NCBI GenBank assembly: GCA_032718475.1
Contig: JAUCBJ010001847.1
Span: 1 to 64,000 of the forward strand
Length of the DNA stretch: 64,000 nt
Source: Nemertoderma westbladi
Lineage: Eukaryota > Xenacoelomorpha > Nemertodermatida > Nemertodermatidae
Reading direction: 5' to 3'
The notes beneath the pieces are model-generated. The model saw nothing but the letters and a program-made list of their open reading frames with translations, was not told the DNA's origin and searched no databases. This document shows positions 12,069 through 23,651 of the stretch, piece by piece; position 1 is the stretch's first letter, and each line of letters begins with the position of its first letter. Made by a program: the position numbers and the translations under genes.

Positions 12069-13654
12069 CTAAACAATATAAAATTTATATTAACATTCGG
12101 GGGTGTATGTGTGAGAACTAACCTCAGCCTCCTGTCAAATAACTTTTTCAATGGGACACGTCACCTAATACTGGGAAAGGAAGAATGGGTGGGAGCGAGT
12201 ATAATAGCGGTGATAGGATAAAATTAATTACTAAATTAATTAGAATTAAATTAGTTTTATTGTAGAGCAGTTACAGTCGTTCCCGAATCAAACAGAGGAG
12301 GATGAAAAGAAAGGTAAATTACAGAAAATAGTTACTGTACTCCCAGTTACAAACTGTCATCTAATGGTAATAAGTAATGCCAGTCAACCAACTGCAGTAT
12401 GTAACTGCTAGTTGGTTACAGACTGCCTGATATAAACTGTTAAACAAACAGCTTGCAACTGCGTGTTACAAGCAGTCAGTGAAAAATGCTAAATGCGATT
12501 GGTACGCGGTTGCAGTCAGTAGTAACTGCCAATTACTTACTGACCTTAGGGATCAAGGTCGGATGGCAGCTGATTGCTGATAATTAATCATCCAATTTTA
12601 TTATTTTATTTATTTATTATTTATTTAAAAAACTGAATGATTCAAAATCGTCAAAATTATTTTTAAATAAAAAAATGTTCAAATAAAATGTTACCAAGAG
12701 ATAACAATTTATTTAACTTACAAATTTATAATCATTAAAAATTGGGTGTTTAATTGGTGCCAATCAGCCTCCGTATCTAACTGCATCCAATACATAAGGC
12801 AACCTGTTACTATTCTGTATCAGATTCTGCTGTCATTTTCTGAACAATTGACGCGTGAAAAAAGTGAATTAGCAATAATTGTCAACCGTCAGGAATTCAT
12901 TGAGGAACTTTGAGGGGACTGGAGCTCCTCACCTCATGTCCACTACACACATACATCACCCAAATGTTACAGACATTCATCAGCCCTAAACTCTACAAGA
13001 TATTGCGCCTCATTTAACTTAGTTCGTTTCTATTTACTTTGATGGGATAATTGTTGAAGCAGGTTGAAATCGAACTGCTATGGACGAAGTTACTTTGGAG
13101 TTTGCGAAAAATTGCTACTTTAAAATAATTTCAAGTTGGTGTGAAATACTGGGGGAAATAAAGTAAATCCAATGCTGCGTTATTAATAAAGCCTTATATT
13201 GGCGTCAAATATAATAAAAGTATTCTTCAGTTTATGGTTGTACCCTAACCCTGATGAATAAATCACGTATTCACACCTACAAATAATTTATACTACACAA
13301 TTTTACTTCAAAATATACAACAAAGTAAAAGAAGTAAGTAAGTAAGTACAACAATTTTGATTTAAAAATAGTAGGCATATCTGAAATTCACTTCATATTG
13401 CTACTTTAATTAAATCTAATATATTATTATTGACTTACCGAGCCATAGCCACAAAAATTTAAAAATCAATTAAACATTACGAAAAATAAGTTTGTTTTTT
13501 ACTTTTATTTTGTCAGTGTAAGGAGTCAACATGCGTCAAAATAAGACGTGAATAATGTGTATATGTAATATTAAAAAATAAAAATAAATAAATAAAAATA
13601 AATTCAATTTGGCGGAAACCATCTGTCTGTTAAAATAAACAAAAACAAATTCCT
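12069..13654. other. Noncoding, PDE1 intron 3
   Basis: No gene. Between 12330 and 12550 the words AACTGC and GTTAC and their complements recur, giving a loosely periodic region with short inverted repeats. The rest is plain AT-rich sequence. Confidence 0.5.
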
Positions 13655-13790
13655 GGTCAGTAATTTCGAGAAAAGGGGTGGAGGACAAATACCATCTCCG
13701 CAAATTAATATCTCATACTCATCTAAATTTTAAATTGTAAATTAAGGGAAATGATCAGGTTACAGAGGCACGTTATTCTAACCTATTCGG
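13655..13790 (-). repeat. Dispersed repeat family R3, copy
   Basis: It contains CCATCTCCGCAAATTAATAT, AATTAAGGGAAA, AGGTTACAGAGGCACGTTAT and TCTAACC in the reversed order of the plus copies. Confidence 0.6.
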
Positions 13791-14304
13791 TGTTCTCGTG
13801 GTCTGCAATATCATTTACGATGTTAGTTTTTGCGTTTGGGGAAATTTAGTCTTCTGATCAGTCTTCTGAGTCTAATGATAGACAGCAGTCGAAATTAAAA
13901 CTGGCACAAAAATGACCAGCAAAATTCCTACGGCAAAATTTTTAGCTTGGTGGGGCTTAGCTTGGCTTTTATCTTGAGTTGAAATAATAAAAAATAAATA
14001 AATGATAAATAACTTTGACCTGCATTATCTATTTTATACTATTTAGCTTTATAGTTATTTCACAAAAGCTTCTATGGGCGTTATTTATGAAACTTTTTTT
14101 TAAAGTGACTTTCAACAAATAAAACTACATAATTGGCGGCAAAAAAGAGATTTTTGTGTTGTTTTTTTTTATTTGTCTCGAAACGCGAGCCAAATAATAT
14201 CGCTCTATAAAAAAATTCTACGTTTTTGCCCTGAGTTTAATGGTTATTATTTATTACTTCGATTTTTAATTAATTACTATTTACTTTATATTACGATCCT
14301 TACT
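13791..14304. other. Noncoding, PDE1 intron 3
   Basis: AT-rich sequence, nothing recognised. Confidence 0.5.
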
Positions 14305-14413
14305 AAAAGTTGTGGGGCGAGCAACGAAAGTAAGTGAGCTTAGCATACAGGTACCACTAACTCAATCGGTGTGTCTGTCGTTCTGTTGTTCTGTTGATCT
14401 GTTGTGTTCAATT

Positions 14414-16270
14414 TTAACCCTTTCCGGCCTGAATTAATTTAATTTAGGAAAAAAAATTGGTTGGTCTTGTTAATGGGTTAATTATACACCAAATAATAAT
14501 ATTCGATGAAAAAATTTTCAAAAAATTATTTCCAATGTTGTTTTTTTATTGTATACAAAAGTATACGTTAGGTATATGAAACATGTTCCCAATGTATACT
14601 TTTGTATACGAACTCTAGATTGTAAGTACTTACATACATAAATCGTATTAAGTATATTCTCTCTCTCTCTATATATATGTAGAATAAACAAAGCATGCAA
14701 CGAGCAGGCAATTTTAATTATAAAAATTTAAATTATTTTTTTTTTGGTAATAAAAAGCTGTCAATACTGTGAAATTTGCCAAAATGCCAAAATTTTATAA
14801 TTTTGTGTGTTTTCACAACACACGTTGTTTAAAAGTAACACAGTGCGACAAAAAACTTAAAATGAAGAATTATACAGTTAATGTTTTTTTCTGTCAATTT
14901 TATTCAAGTTTGAAAAAAACAGTATTGACTGACTTTTTTCAATTGTTTGTATGTCTATCTGCCCTGCCTGTATACTGTGGGTGTACAACATCTACTCCCC
15001 AACGGTGGCTGCACCACATCTACTCCCCAATGGTGGCTGAATCACATCTACTCCCAAGGCCCAATGGTAAAAATCTACTCCATATGGTGGCTACACCACA
15101 TCTACTCCCCAATGGTCAACATTTACTCCATTGGTCGCTACACCACATCTACTCATCAATGGTCAGCATCTACTCCACTATGGTGGTTGCACCACATCTA
15201 CTCATCAATGGTCAGCATCTACTCCCCAATGGTGGCTGCACCACATCTACTTATCAATGGTGGGTGCGCCAGATTTACTCCCCAATGGTGACTGCGACAC
15301 ATCTACTCCCCATTAGTGGCTGCATCAGATCTACTCCCAAGGCCCAATGGTGACTGCGCCACATCTACTCCCAAATAGTGGCTGCATCACATCTACTCCC
15401 TAATGGTGGGTGTGCTAGATTTACTCCCCAATGGTGACTGCACCACATCTACTCCCCATTGTGGCTGCATTACATCTACTCCCAAGGCCCAATAGTGACT
15501 GCGCCACATCTACTCCCCAATAGTGGCTGCATCGCTTCTACTCCCAAGGCCCAATGGTCAACATCTACTCCCCTATGGTTCTACGCCACATCTACTCCAC
15601 AATGGTGACTGCACCACATCTATCCACAATGGTGGCTGCATCACCTCTACTACCCTATGGTCAACATCTACTCCCCATGGTGGCTGCGCCACATCTACAC
15701 CCCAATGGTCAACATCGACTCCCCTATGGTGGCTGCACCACATCTAGGCCTACACCCCAATGGTGGATGCACCACATCACCCAAACGGTGGCTGAATCAT
15801 ATCTACTCCCCAACGGTGCTGCACCACATCTACTCCACAACTGTGGCTGCACCACTTCTACTCCCCAACTTTATAAACCTAACGTAGACAAATGTATACA
15901 GTGATTTATCAATAACACTACCAACCTACATGTACTGTAAAGTTTATCCTGGAAGTATTATTATCTCATTGGACAATCCATCTTTGGAATACCCAATCAA
16001 AATTCTCAATATCGCTTTGCCAAAGCGTTTAAATAACCATCTTTCCTATACCAGGTAGTCATCATGTCAATACCTGAAAACACGGCATCTAAAATCGTTC
16101 ATTGAAACCTTCTACTACAATTATCCAATCAGAATCGGTAATTTCTAAATAAAGGAAGTGTGATAGTGCAACAATTGGATGAAACCAACTATAATTAGTT
16201 AATATTATGCAATCCGTAGTGAAATAAATTCAGTGTATACAAAAATATACAGTCGGCCGGAAAGGGTTAA
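14414..16270. mobile_element. piggyBac-like nonautonomous element, TTAA-flanked
   Basis: TTAA at 14414-14417 is followed by the inverted repeat CCCTTTCCGGCC; the right end is GGCCGGAAAGGG followed by TTAA at 16267-16270. A TTAA target duplication and CCC-starting ends are the hallmark of piggyBac elements. The 1.85-kb interior encodes no transposase. Subterminal palindromes GTATAC-AAAA-GTATAC and similar stand near 14551, 14594 and 16234. About half of the interior is a minisatellite. The uninterrupted R4 copy at 18112-18594 serves as an approximate empty site, although it has TTGA rather than TTAA at that position. Confidence 0.85.
14985..15872. repeat. Minisatellite of about 28 bp
   Basis: Degenerate units of the form GGTGGCTGCACCACATC followed by TACTCCCCAAT repeat about 30 times, with shorter units in which GTCAACATCTACTCCC replaces part. 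Apparent reading frames (WWLHHIYSPMV-like) are translations of the repeat. It lies inside the TTAA-flanked element. Confidence 0.92.
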
Positions 16271-16610
16271 ACGTTAACAACTCAGCCAAATGTTAATGAA
16301 ATCTATCCAAACTTGGTACACATGTAGTCTGGCCAAAGTTTAGAAATTTTTCAAGTTGAATTTCCGTGTGGCCTTCGAGAAGCTAAGATAATACCAGTTA
16401 ATTAGTTAATTAAGTTTATTAGGGTAAAAACAGCATTTTCAACCCGCTTCTTATAGGATATAAATTATTTTCTAGTATAAGATTTAAATAATTATATTTA
16501 AAAATTATATAACTGTATTCCCCATACCCCATTAAATTATAGTTTTTATTTAGTTCAAGAGATTTGCTTTAAGAAATGTGTTTTTAATTGATCTAAACGT
16601 AATTGACTAG

Positions 16611-17240
16611 CTTGGAAGTGGACCCAGTCCAACCACCTCATCACTACTCAAAGGCAGCATTGTAATGAGCCAGACTAATAAACCAGCTTGGTTATTGTGT
16701 TTAGCTTACAAAATAATTGGCCGAGTACTTAATCATGATTCTTTCGTTGACAATTTCGTTGAGGTATTGACATGATAAATTAATATCTCAGTATCAATAC
16801 TATCGGCATAAGGTACGTTTTATATTTCTTACAAATTGGGTCGCCTCCACTCCTAATATATTTAATACATTACTTTATGAGTTTAACATGTTACCAATAA
16901 TATGAGTTTATTGATTTCTTTGTTGGTTAAGTAAATTAAATAATATGCGATTTTTAACTATTTTTGCTAGAAATTTATGCTGTTTGTATATTTGTGAATC
17001 GCTTCCAGTTGTATTTTGTGCTATATTAAAAATAAATATAATATATTACTTTTAAAGCACAAATTTTATGTTAATACCTCTGCCTTTCATCAAACCTCTG
17101 TGCACCTTTGGGTTGGGGTGGTGCAGATTAACAGGGAGGTTGAGAGGGGGGGGGGGGGGGGGGGGGGGGACTTTATTCACCTCTCCTTGATTTATTGGTT
17201 TTTGGTTAAATTTATTAAATACCGAAGTAGTGATACAGTG
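16611..17240. other. Noncoding, PDE1 intron 3, with a 24-G run
   Basis: No gene. An uninterrupted run of 24 G stands at 17146-17169. Confidence 0.7.
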
Positions 17241-17345
17241 GAATCGCTCAATATTAATCTGAATCTCATAACTGAGCCCCGTGCTGCGCGAAGGCCCCAC
17301 GAACGTGTTGCATTGGTTGTACATACTGTAGGTATGATTTGAATA
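17241..17345 (-). repeat. Dispersed repeat R5, copy 1
   Basis: It carries CGTGCTGCGCGAAGGCCCC and ACGAACGTG. Its inverse is at 17925-18010 and a third copy is at 38075-38205. Together the first two bound a 580-bp interior as a possible fold-back unit. Confidence 0.75.
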
Positions 17346-17924
17346 TTTTGCTGAAGTATGTAAAATAATAAATCGTTAGAAATGGGAGTGAAGATTGACA
17401 AGTTTGAACAATGTCAGGATAAGAGATGTGCGAGTGACTAATTACTGAAGGCGAGGACCTTGGAATATTGGTCAAGTAACACATAACCTACATCACTGAC
17501 GTGTCTAACAGCTTGTTAAACTTGGGCCACTAACTAACTAGCCTCAGCGGTACAGTATTGTCAGATACAATGAATTCGTCATCACAAAACCTCCGAATCT
17601 ACCAAATTGACTACTTGGTGCATAATAATTGGGATTGAGCTGGGTTTGGAATGGGATAGTAACATCCGCTCATGTCATCTTTATCCTATGAATCTATCAC
17701 CATAATTAACTTCTGTACCTTTTTACAACTGCCACTATTGTTGGTTGTACCGGACAGTAACTAGGATGTGACGGATATGTCAAAATATTTTGTTCTACAT
17801 TGATGAAAATAAATGACGAAATCACATGGGATGATGCGTTATGCAATGATTTACTTCACCACTAATTGAAACAAATTAACAACTTTAATTTTAAATAATT
17901 TTATAAAATCAGAAACGATAGTAT
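17346..17924. other. Interior between inverted R5 copies
   Basis: No gene and no recognised element. It lies between two inverted repeats and might be the core of a fold-back element. Confidence 0.4.
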
Positions 17925-18010
17925 AGTCTATATCACGTTCGTGGGGCCTTCGCGCAGCACGAGGCTTATTTATGAGACACAAATTAAAATTAATCGATTC
18001 TATCATAAAA
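17925..18010 (+). repeat. Dispersed repeat R5, copy 2
   Basis: CACGTTCGTGGGGCCTTCGC and GCAGCACGAGG, followed by TATGAGACACAAATTAAAAT. It is the inverse of 17241-17345. Confidence 0.75.
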
Positions 18011-18111
18011 TCTGTATTTCAGAAATTTATCAAAACCGCAAATAAATTAAAGAAAGGTGGACAGGGTGGAATGATCCTTATAGACTAGAGAAGGGGCATT
18101 TAATAAGTTAA

Positions 18112-18594
18112 TTATATTTAGATCAATTAAAACCCATCCCATAACGCGAATTAATTTAACTAATTAAAAAATATAATGTAATGGGGTATGGGGATTCCAG
18201 CTGTATAAATATTAAGTATAATGAATTTATAATAATAATAATAATGTTTAATTTACTGTTTAATTTACTATTAGTAGAAAATCCAAAATAATTAATTTCC
18301 ATGAAAGGACAAGCTGAAAATGCCGTCGTTTCCTGCAATTAATATAATTAGCTAATTAACTGCTTTCATATTATCTTAGCTTCTCGAAGGCCACACTTGA
18401 ATTCCATTTCTCTAAATTTATCAACTTTTGCCAGACTAAATGTGTGTGTACCAAGTTTGGTTAGATTTCATCGAGGATTGGCCGAGTTATTAACGTTCAA
18501 ATATTCAGATCGACAGACCAACAGACAGAACGGCTGAAATTGTGGTACCCGCACGATTAGCTCGCTTACTTTCGTGGCTCGCCCCACACTCTTG
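18112..18594 (-). repeat. Dispersed repeat R4, uninterrupted inverted copy
   Basis: Read on the minus strand it starts GTGTGGGGCGAGCCACGAAA, passes a CTGT tract and AACGTTAATAACTCGGCC, and continues to GTGTGGCCTTCGAGAAGC. It corresponds block by block to 14305-14413 plus 16271-16610. It is the best reference for the sequence before the TTAA element inserted. Confidence 0.8.
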
Positions 18595-18844
18595 GGTAAT
18601 TACCCATTGTCTATGTGGAGTAAAGCGATTGTACTGTATTTATGCTAGTCAAAGCCATGGCGCTGTTTTGAAACAAGTATATCTGAAAAACTCATCTTTA
18701 ACGAATTCGAAACAATTTAAATGGTGATAAAGTTTTGTAATTTTTAAACAAAATATTTGGATTTGGTAACAATATTAAAATTCACCAAAAACGAATTAAT
18801 TTAATCTGCACATTGAAAATAAGATAATTGAAGCAACTCCCTAC

Positions 18845-19088
18845 CTTGAAGCATTTCATAACCATCGGTGGGTAGGCCAGCCCTTGGTTGCCGCTGACTC
18901 GGCGGAACATCCGTTCCACGAACATTCCCGCTCGGAGGGCGTTCACTAACGATCTGAACTTGGGTTTCTCGCCGGGTTTCCGGATAGCCGCTTTCCTCGT
19001 GAAGGTGTTGGCCAACCAGTCTCGCACCTCGTTGGGGACACAAGCCGCGTCAACCTCCGAGAGTTCGTCCTCATCGTCCTCAAATCGT
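18845..19088 (-). CDS. PDE1: PDE1 exon 3, linker and catalytic domain start
   Basis: This 244-bp exon has acceptor GGCACTTTGCAG and donor GTAGGG. It enters in phase 2, completing an Arg codon with the previous exon, and leaves in phase 0. It encodes RFEDDEDELSEVDAACVPNE, then VRDWLANTFTRK, and ends AYPPMVMKCFK. The EVRDWLA.TFTRK and F.ER.F/YR segments are typical of PDE1 just before the catalytic core. The joined sequence across the 34-kb intron, VLVEEA-R-RFEDDEDELSE, fits the family without gap. Confidence 0.95.
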
Positions 19089-21331
19089 CTGCAAAGTGCC
19101 AACAAGAAGTCAATAATAATTACTTTAACTTTTTGTCAGTTTTTTCTTCAGAGTTTCACTGTATGCTTGCTTTTCTATTTTAATAAGTAGATTTATTATT
19201 ATTATTATGTTAAACAATGTAATGTTTCTCTGTGTCGAAATTACTTTAAAACAGTAAACAGTAAATATACAAGTTTCATTATCCCCTCAAATCAATCAGT
19301 ACGTTTTCTAAAAGACTTTTAATTTATTAATTATTACTCATGTAAAGCATCACCATACTACAAAACAGTTTATAGGACTTACACACAATTTTATAAGTAA
19401 GTAGTCCTACTGTACAATGTAAACGTATAACGGTTTATAAGGTCGAAAGAGTCAAACAGGTTGTTGTTTCTCCTGGGAAAGGTTATGAATTGCGATGATG
19501 GTGTTTGAACTCTGAAAATGGCGGATAGTGTTCTGCTGTGTTCTGTAAAAAGATATATCCGAAAATGGCTCTCCATATTTTGGAGGAAAAACATTTTCGC
19601 ATAGTTTTATAAAGATGTTTGTGTAGTACAGTAGTAAAGTAACATTTTATAGTAATAGGTAATAACTATATATTTTATTGTAACAACTATTAGAATTCTA
19701 ATAGCTATAACTACCAATTGAAATCATAATAGGTAACTATGACTACCAACGACATCATGCATAACGAAAAATTCAAACAATCGCTATAGATCGTACCTAA
19801 GGAACGATAGTTACCAAAGGAAGGAGGCAGCAGAAATCTATTCACCCAATAAAAGCAGCATGTCATAAGGGAAGGCTCTACCGTACTGATGGTACTGATA
19901 TGACAGAATAATGATGGAATGTGTGTGTATATCTCTAATGCAGGACGCATCTTATCCTTGGTTTAACGTGCCCTGAATTCCAAATAAACCAAGGAAATGA
20001 GTATTAGGTGTTGGTTGAAGAGGACTTTCGTTGCATACCAGTCCATACATTTCCTTTCTAGCCCAAATAAGTAAATGTTAAAATAATAAGTATTCACTTC
20101 ATGGCTAGGTATATCACATGTCGCCATTATTGCCAGAATCACGGAGTTCGGTAGAATAACAACCATAATAAATCCACCTGCAAGGCAGTCAGTCAGTCAG
20201 TCAGTCATTGTATGGTGTTAATGCACGATTACATTTGAATTTAAATTGGGTAGAATGGGCCGAGCAGGCATGGTGAAACCATTCGATAAGCGGGAGGCTA
20301 TATTACAATACAAAATAACTATTCGGCTTGAGACTTTCAATTTAAAACGATCAAATTGTATATATTTCCATGGGTGTCTCTGATTTTTCCATCTCTCTCT
20401 TCTGGGCAATATTCTTGTAATCCTCGTCGAATATTGTTCAGGTATCGGCAATCGAATATCTTCATTTTTATTAACTTTTGAGTTTTGAGAGTGGGGTTCA
20501 GATTAATCTATATACGCTAGTTTGGTTTTCACGCAGTTTCTGACTGATTAAGACGCCGGCGAAGCTCAGCACTGCTATATTCATTGAGAATGGCGCAGCC
20601 CTCCCAGCTCTCAGCAGTGAATCGTCCAACAACTGGCTGGACGTAGATAAGAATTCCGTCCAACAACAGGTCTCTTAAACCCGAACTGTAATCCCCAGAG
20701 GAACTACCGTTCGTTCACATTCATTTCATTTCAGCGCACGGATTATGCCCCGGCAATGTGGATTCTTCTTGATTTTGCATTCACAGACTGTCTCGTCTTT
20801 CGCGCAACTCCGTCGTTTGTTGGAACGTTAAGCCATCGAGGCATCTCCAAATACAGGCAATCAATTATTTGTTTTTATTTCTTTGAGTAATCAAATGATA
20901 TTTATTGGATTATAGGCATAACTGTAATTTAAATAAGTTTCTAGATAGCATTGGTTTGCAAGCAAGAAAGTTTTTAAATAAATTTATATAATTGATTATT
21001 AGTAATATAATAATAACTAAAGGGAATGAGCCAACATAAATAAATTAAAAATTAAAAAATGGAACTATAAAATTCCAATGTTATTTCAATGTTTTCTTTC
21101 TTTCTGAAAAGGAGTTGACACACCGGGGTAAAACATAAATAAAATCAGTTTATCGTAGAATCCTCATACATATATATCTTTCGCATTCGCACCCACTAGT
21201 ATCGCAACGGCATTCGATGACATGTGACATGATCACAATGAAATGAAGACATGACGTCAAATTTATAGTCAGAATTTTGGCATTTTTAAAAGTGGATGCG
21301 ATGCCTGTTGTAGTACTCGTTGAGCGTGATC
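19089..21331. other. Noncoding, 3' part of PDE1 intron 2
   Basis: No gene recognised. A short CAGT microsatellite lies at about 20187-20206. The stretch 20520-20860 is less AT-rich and non-repetitive but shows no open frame with splice sites that I could support. Confidence 0.5.
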
Positions 21332-23452
21332 ATCATCAAAATGTCTCTTACATTGAACCCAGATCACCAGCAATGTCTCTTACATTGAACCCATATCATC
21401 ACCAATGTATCTTACATTAAACCCAGATCATCAGCAAATGTCTCTTACATTGAACTCAGATCATCAGCAAATGTCTCTTACATTGAACCCAGATCATCAG
21501 CAAATGTTCTTACATTGAACCCAGATCATCAGCAAATGTCTCTTACATTGAACCCAAATCATCAGCAAATGTCTCTTACATTGAACCCAGATCATCAGCA
21601 AATGTCTCTTACATTGAACCCAGATCATCAGCAAATGTCTCTTACATTGAACCCAAATCATCAGCAAATGTCTCTTACATTGAACCCAGATCATCAGCAA
21701 ATGTCTCTTACATTGAACTCAGATCATCAGCAAATGTCTCTTACATTGAACCCAGATCATCAGCAAATGTCTCTTACATTGAACCCAGATCATCAGCAAA
21801 TGTCTCTTAAATTGAACCCAAATCATCAGCAAATGTCTCTTACATTGAACCCAGGTCATCAGCAAATGTCTCTTACATTGAACCCAGATCATCAGCAATG
21901 TCTCTTACATTGAACCCAGATCATCAGCAAATGTATCTTACATTGAACCCAGATAATCAGCAAATGTCTCTTACATTGAACCCAGAATCATCAGCAAATG
22001 TATCTTACATTGAACCCAGATCATCAGCAAATGTCTCTTACATTGAACCTAGATCATCAGCAAATGTATCTTACATTGAATCCAGATCATCAGCAAATGT
22101 CTCTTACATTGAACCCAGATAATCAGCAAATGTCTCTTACATTGAACACAGATCATCAGCAAATGTCTCTTACATTGAACCCAGATAATCAGCAAATGTA
22201 TCTTACATTGAACCTAGATCATCAGCAATGTCACTTACATTGAACCCAGATCATCAGCAATGTATCTTATATTGAACCCATATCATCAGCAAATGTCTCT
22301 TACATTGAATCCAGATCATCAGCAAATGTCTCTTACATTGAACCCAGATCATCAGCAAATGTATCTTACATTGAACCCAGATCATCAGCAATGTCACCTA
22401 CATTGAACCCAGATCATCAGCAATGTCACTCACATTGAACCAGGATCATCAGAAATGTCTCTTACATTGAACCCATATCATCAGCAAATGTCTCTTACAT
22501 TGAATCCAGATCATCAGCAAATGTCTCTTACATTGAAAACATATCATCAGCAAATGTTTCTTACATTGAACCCAGATCATCAGGGAAATGTATCTTACAT
22601 TGAACCCAGGTTATCAGCAAATGTATCTTACATTGAACCCAGATCATCAGCAAATGTCTCTTACATTGAACCCAAATCATCAGCAAATGTCTCTTACATT
22701 GAACCCAGACCATCAGCAAATGTATCTTACATTGAACCCAGACCATCAGCAAATGTCTCTTACATTGAACCCAGATCATCAGCAAATGTATCTTACATTG
22801 AACCCAGATCATCAGCAATGTCACTCACATTGAACCCAGACCATCAGCAAATGTCTCTTACATTGAACCCAGATCATCAGCAAATGTCTCTTACATTGAA
22901 CCCAGATCATCAGCAATGTCACCTACATTGAACCCAGATCATCAGCAATGTCACTCACATTGAACCAGGATCATCAGAAATGTCTCTTACATTGAACCCA
23001 TATCATCAGCAAATGTCTCTTACATTGAATCCAGATCATCAGCAAATGTCTCTTACATTGAAAACATATCATCAGCAAATGTTTCTTACATTGAACCCAG
23101 ATCATCAGGGAAATGTATCTTACATTGAACCCAGGTTATCAGCAAATGTATCTTACATTGAACCCAGATCATCAGCGAATGTCTCTTACATTGAACCCAA
23201 ATCATCAGCAAATGTCTCTTACATTGAACCCAGACCATCAGCAAATGTATCTTACATTGAACCCAGACCATCAGCAAATGTCTCTTACATTGAACCCAGA
23301 TCATCAGCAAATGTATCTTTCATTGAACCCAGATCATCAGCAAATGTATCTTACATTGAACCCGGATCATCAGCAAATGTATCTTACATTGAATCCGGAT
23401 CATCAGCAATGTCACTTACATTGAATCCGGATCATCAGCAAATGTCTCTTAC
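21332..23452. repeat. 33-bp satellite array, left block
   Basis: Monomers of the form ATGTCTCTTACATTGAAC, then CCAGATCATCAGCAA, occur about 64 times, with common 32-bp variants lacking one A. Because 33 is a multiple of three, long stop-free frames appear (MSLTLNPDHQQ repeats); these are not evidence of a gene. A 525-bp block (22380-22904) is duplicated in tandem from 22905 to about 23335, a recent higher-order repeat. The array continues at 29244 after the inserted retroelement. Confidence 0.97.
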
Positions 23453-23651
23453 ATATTATAACTAATTGTATATTTAATATTAAATTGTTAGAAATTAATT
23501 AATAGACACGTAATACATACCGTATACAATGAGAGAAACCCATCACCAATTGTAATTATTACAGTTTAAATAGTAAAAAGTGATACAAATATTGGAGGGA
23601 AATTCAAACTGACTGGCCTACATACTTGCTACTTCAGTACTTGTTGCTGTA

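Larger units (their letters stand above)
14305..16610 (+). repeat. Dispersed repeat R4, interrupted by a TTAA element
   Basis: The left part (14305-14413) begins GTTGTGGGGCGAGCAACGAA and holds a CTGT-rich tract. The right part (16271-16610) starts ACGTTAACAACTCAGCC and contains CAAACTTGGTACACATG and GTGGCCTTCGAGAAGCTAAG. The same order is found uninterrupted, inverted, at 18112-18594. The piece between is the TTAA-flanked element. The terminal word GTGGGGCGAG also occurs at 36280 and 57334. Confidence 0.8.
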
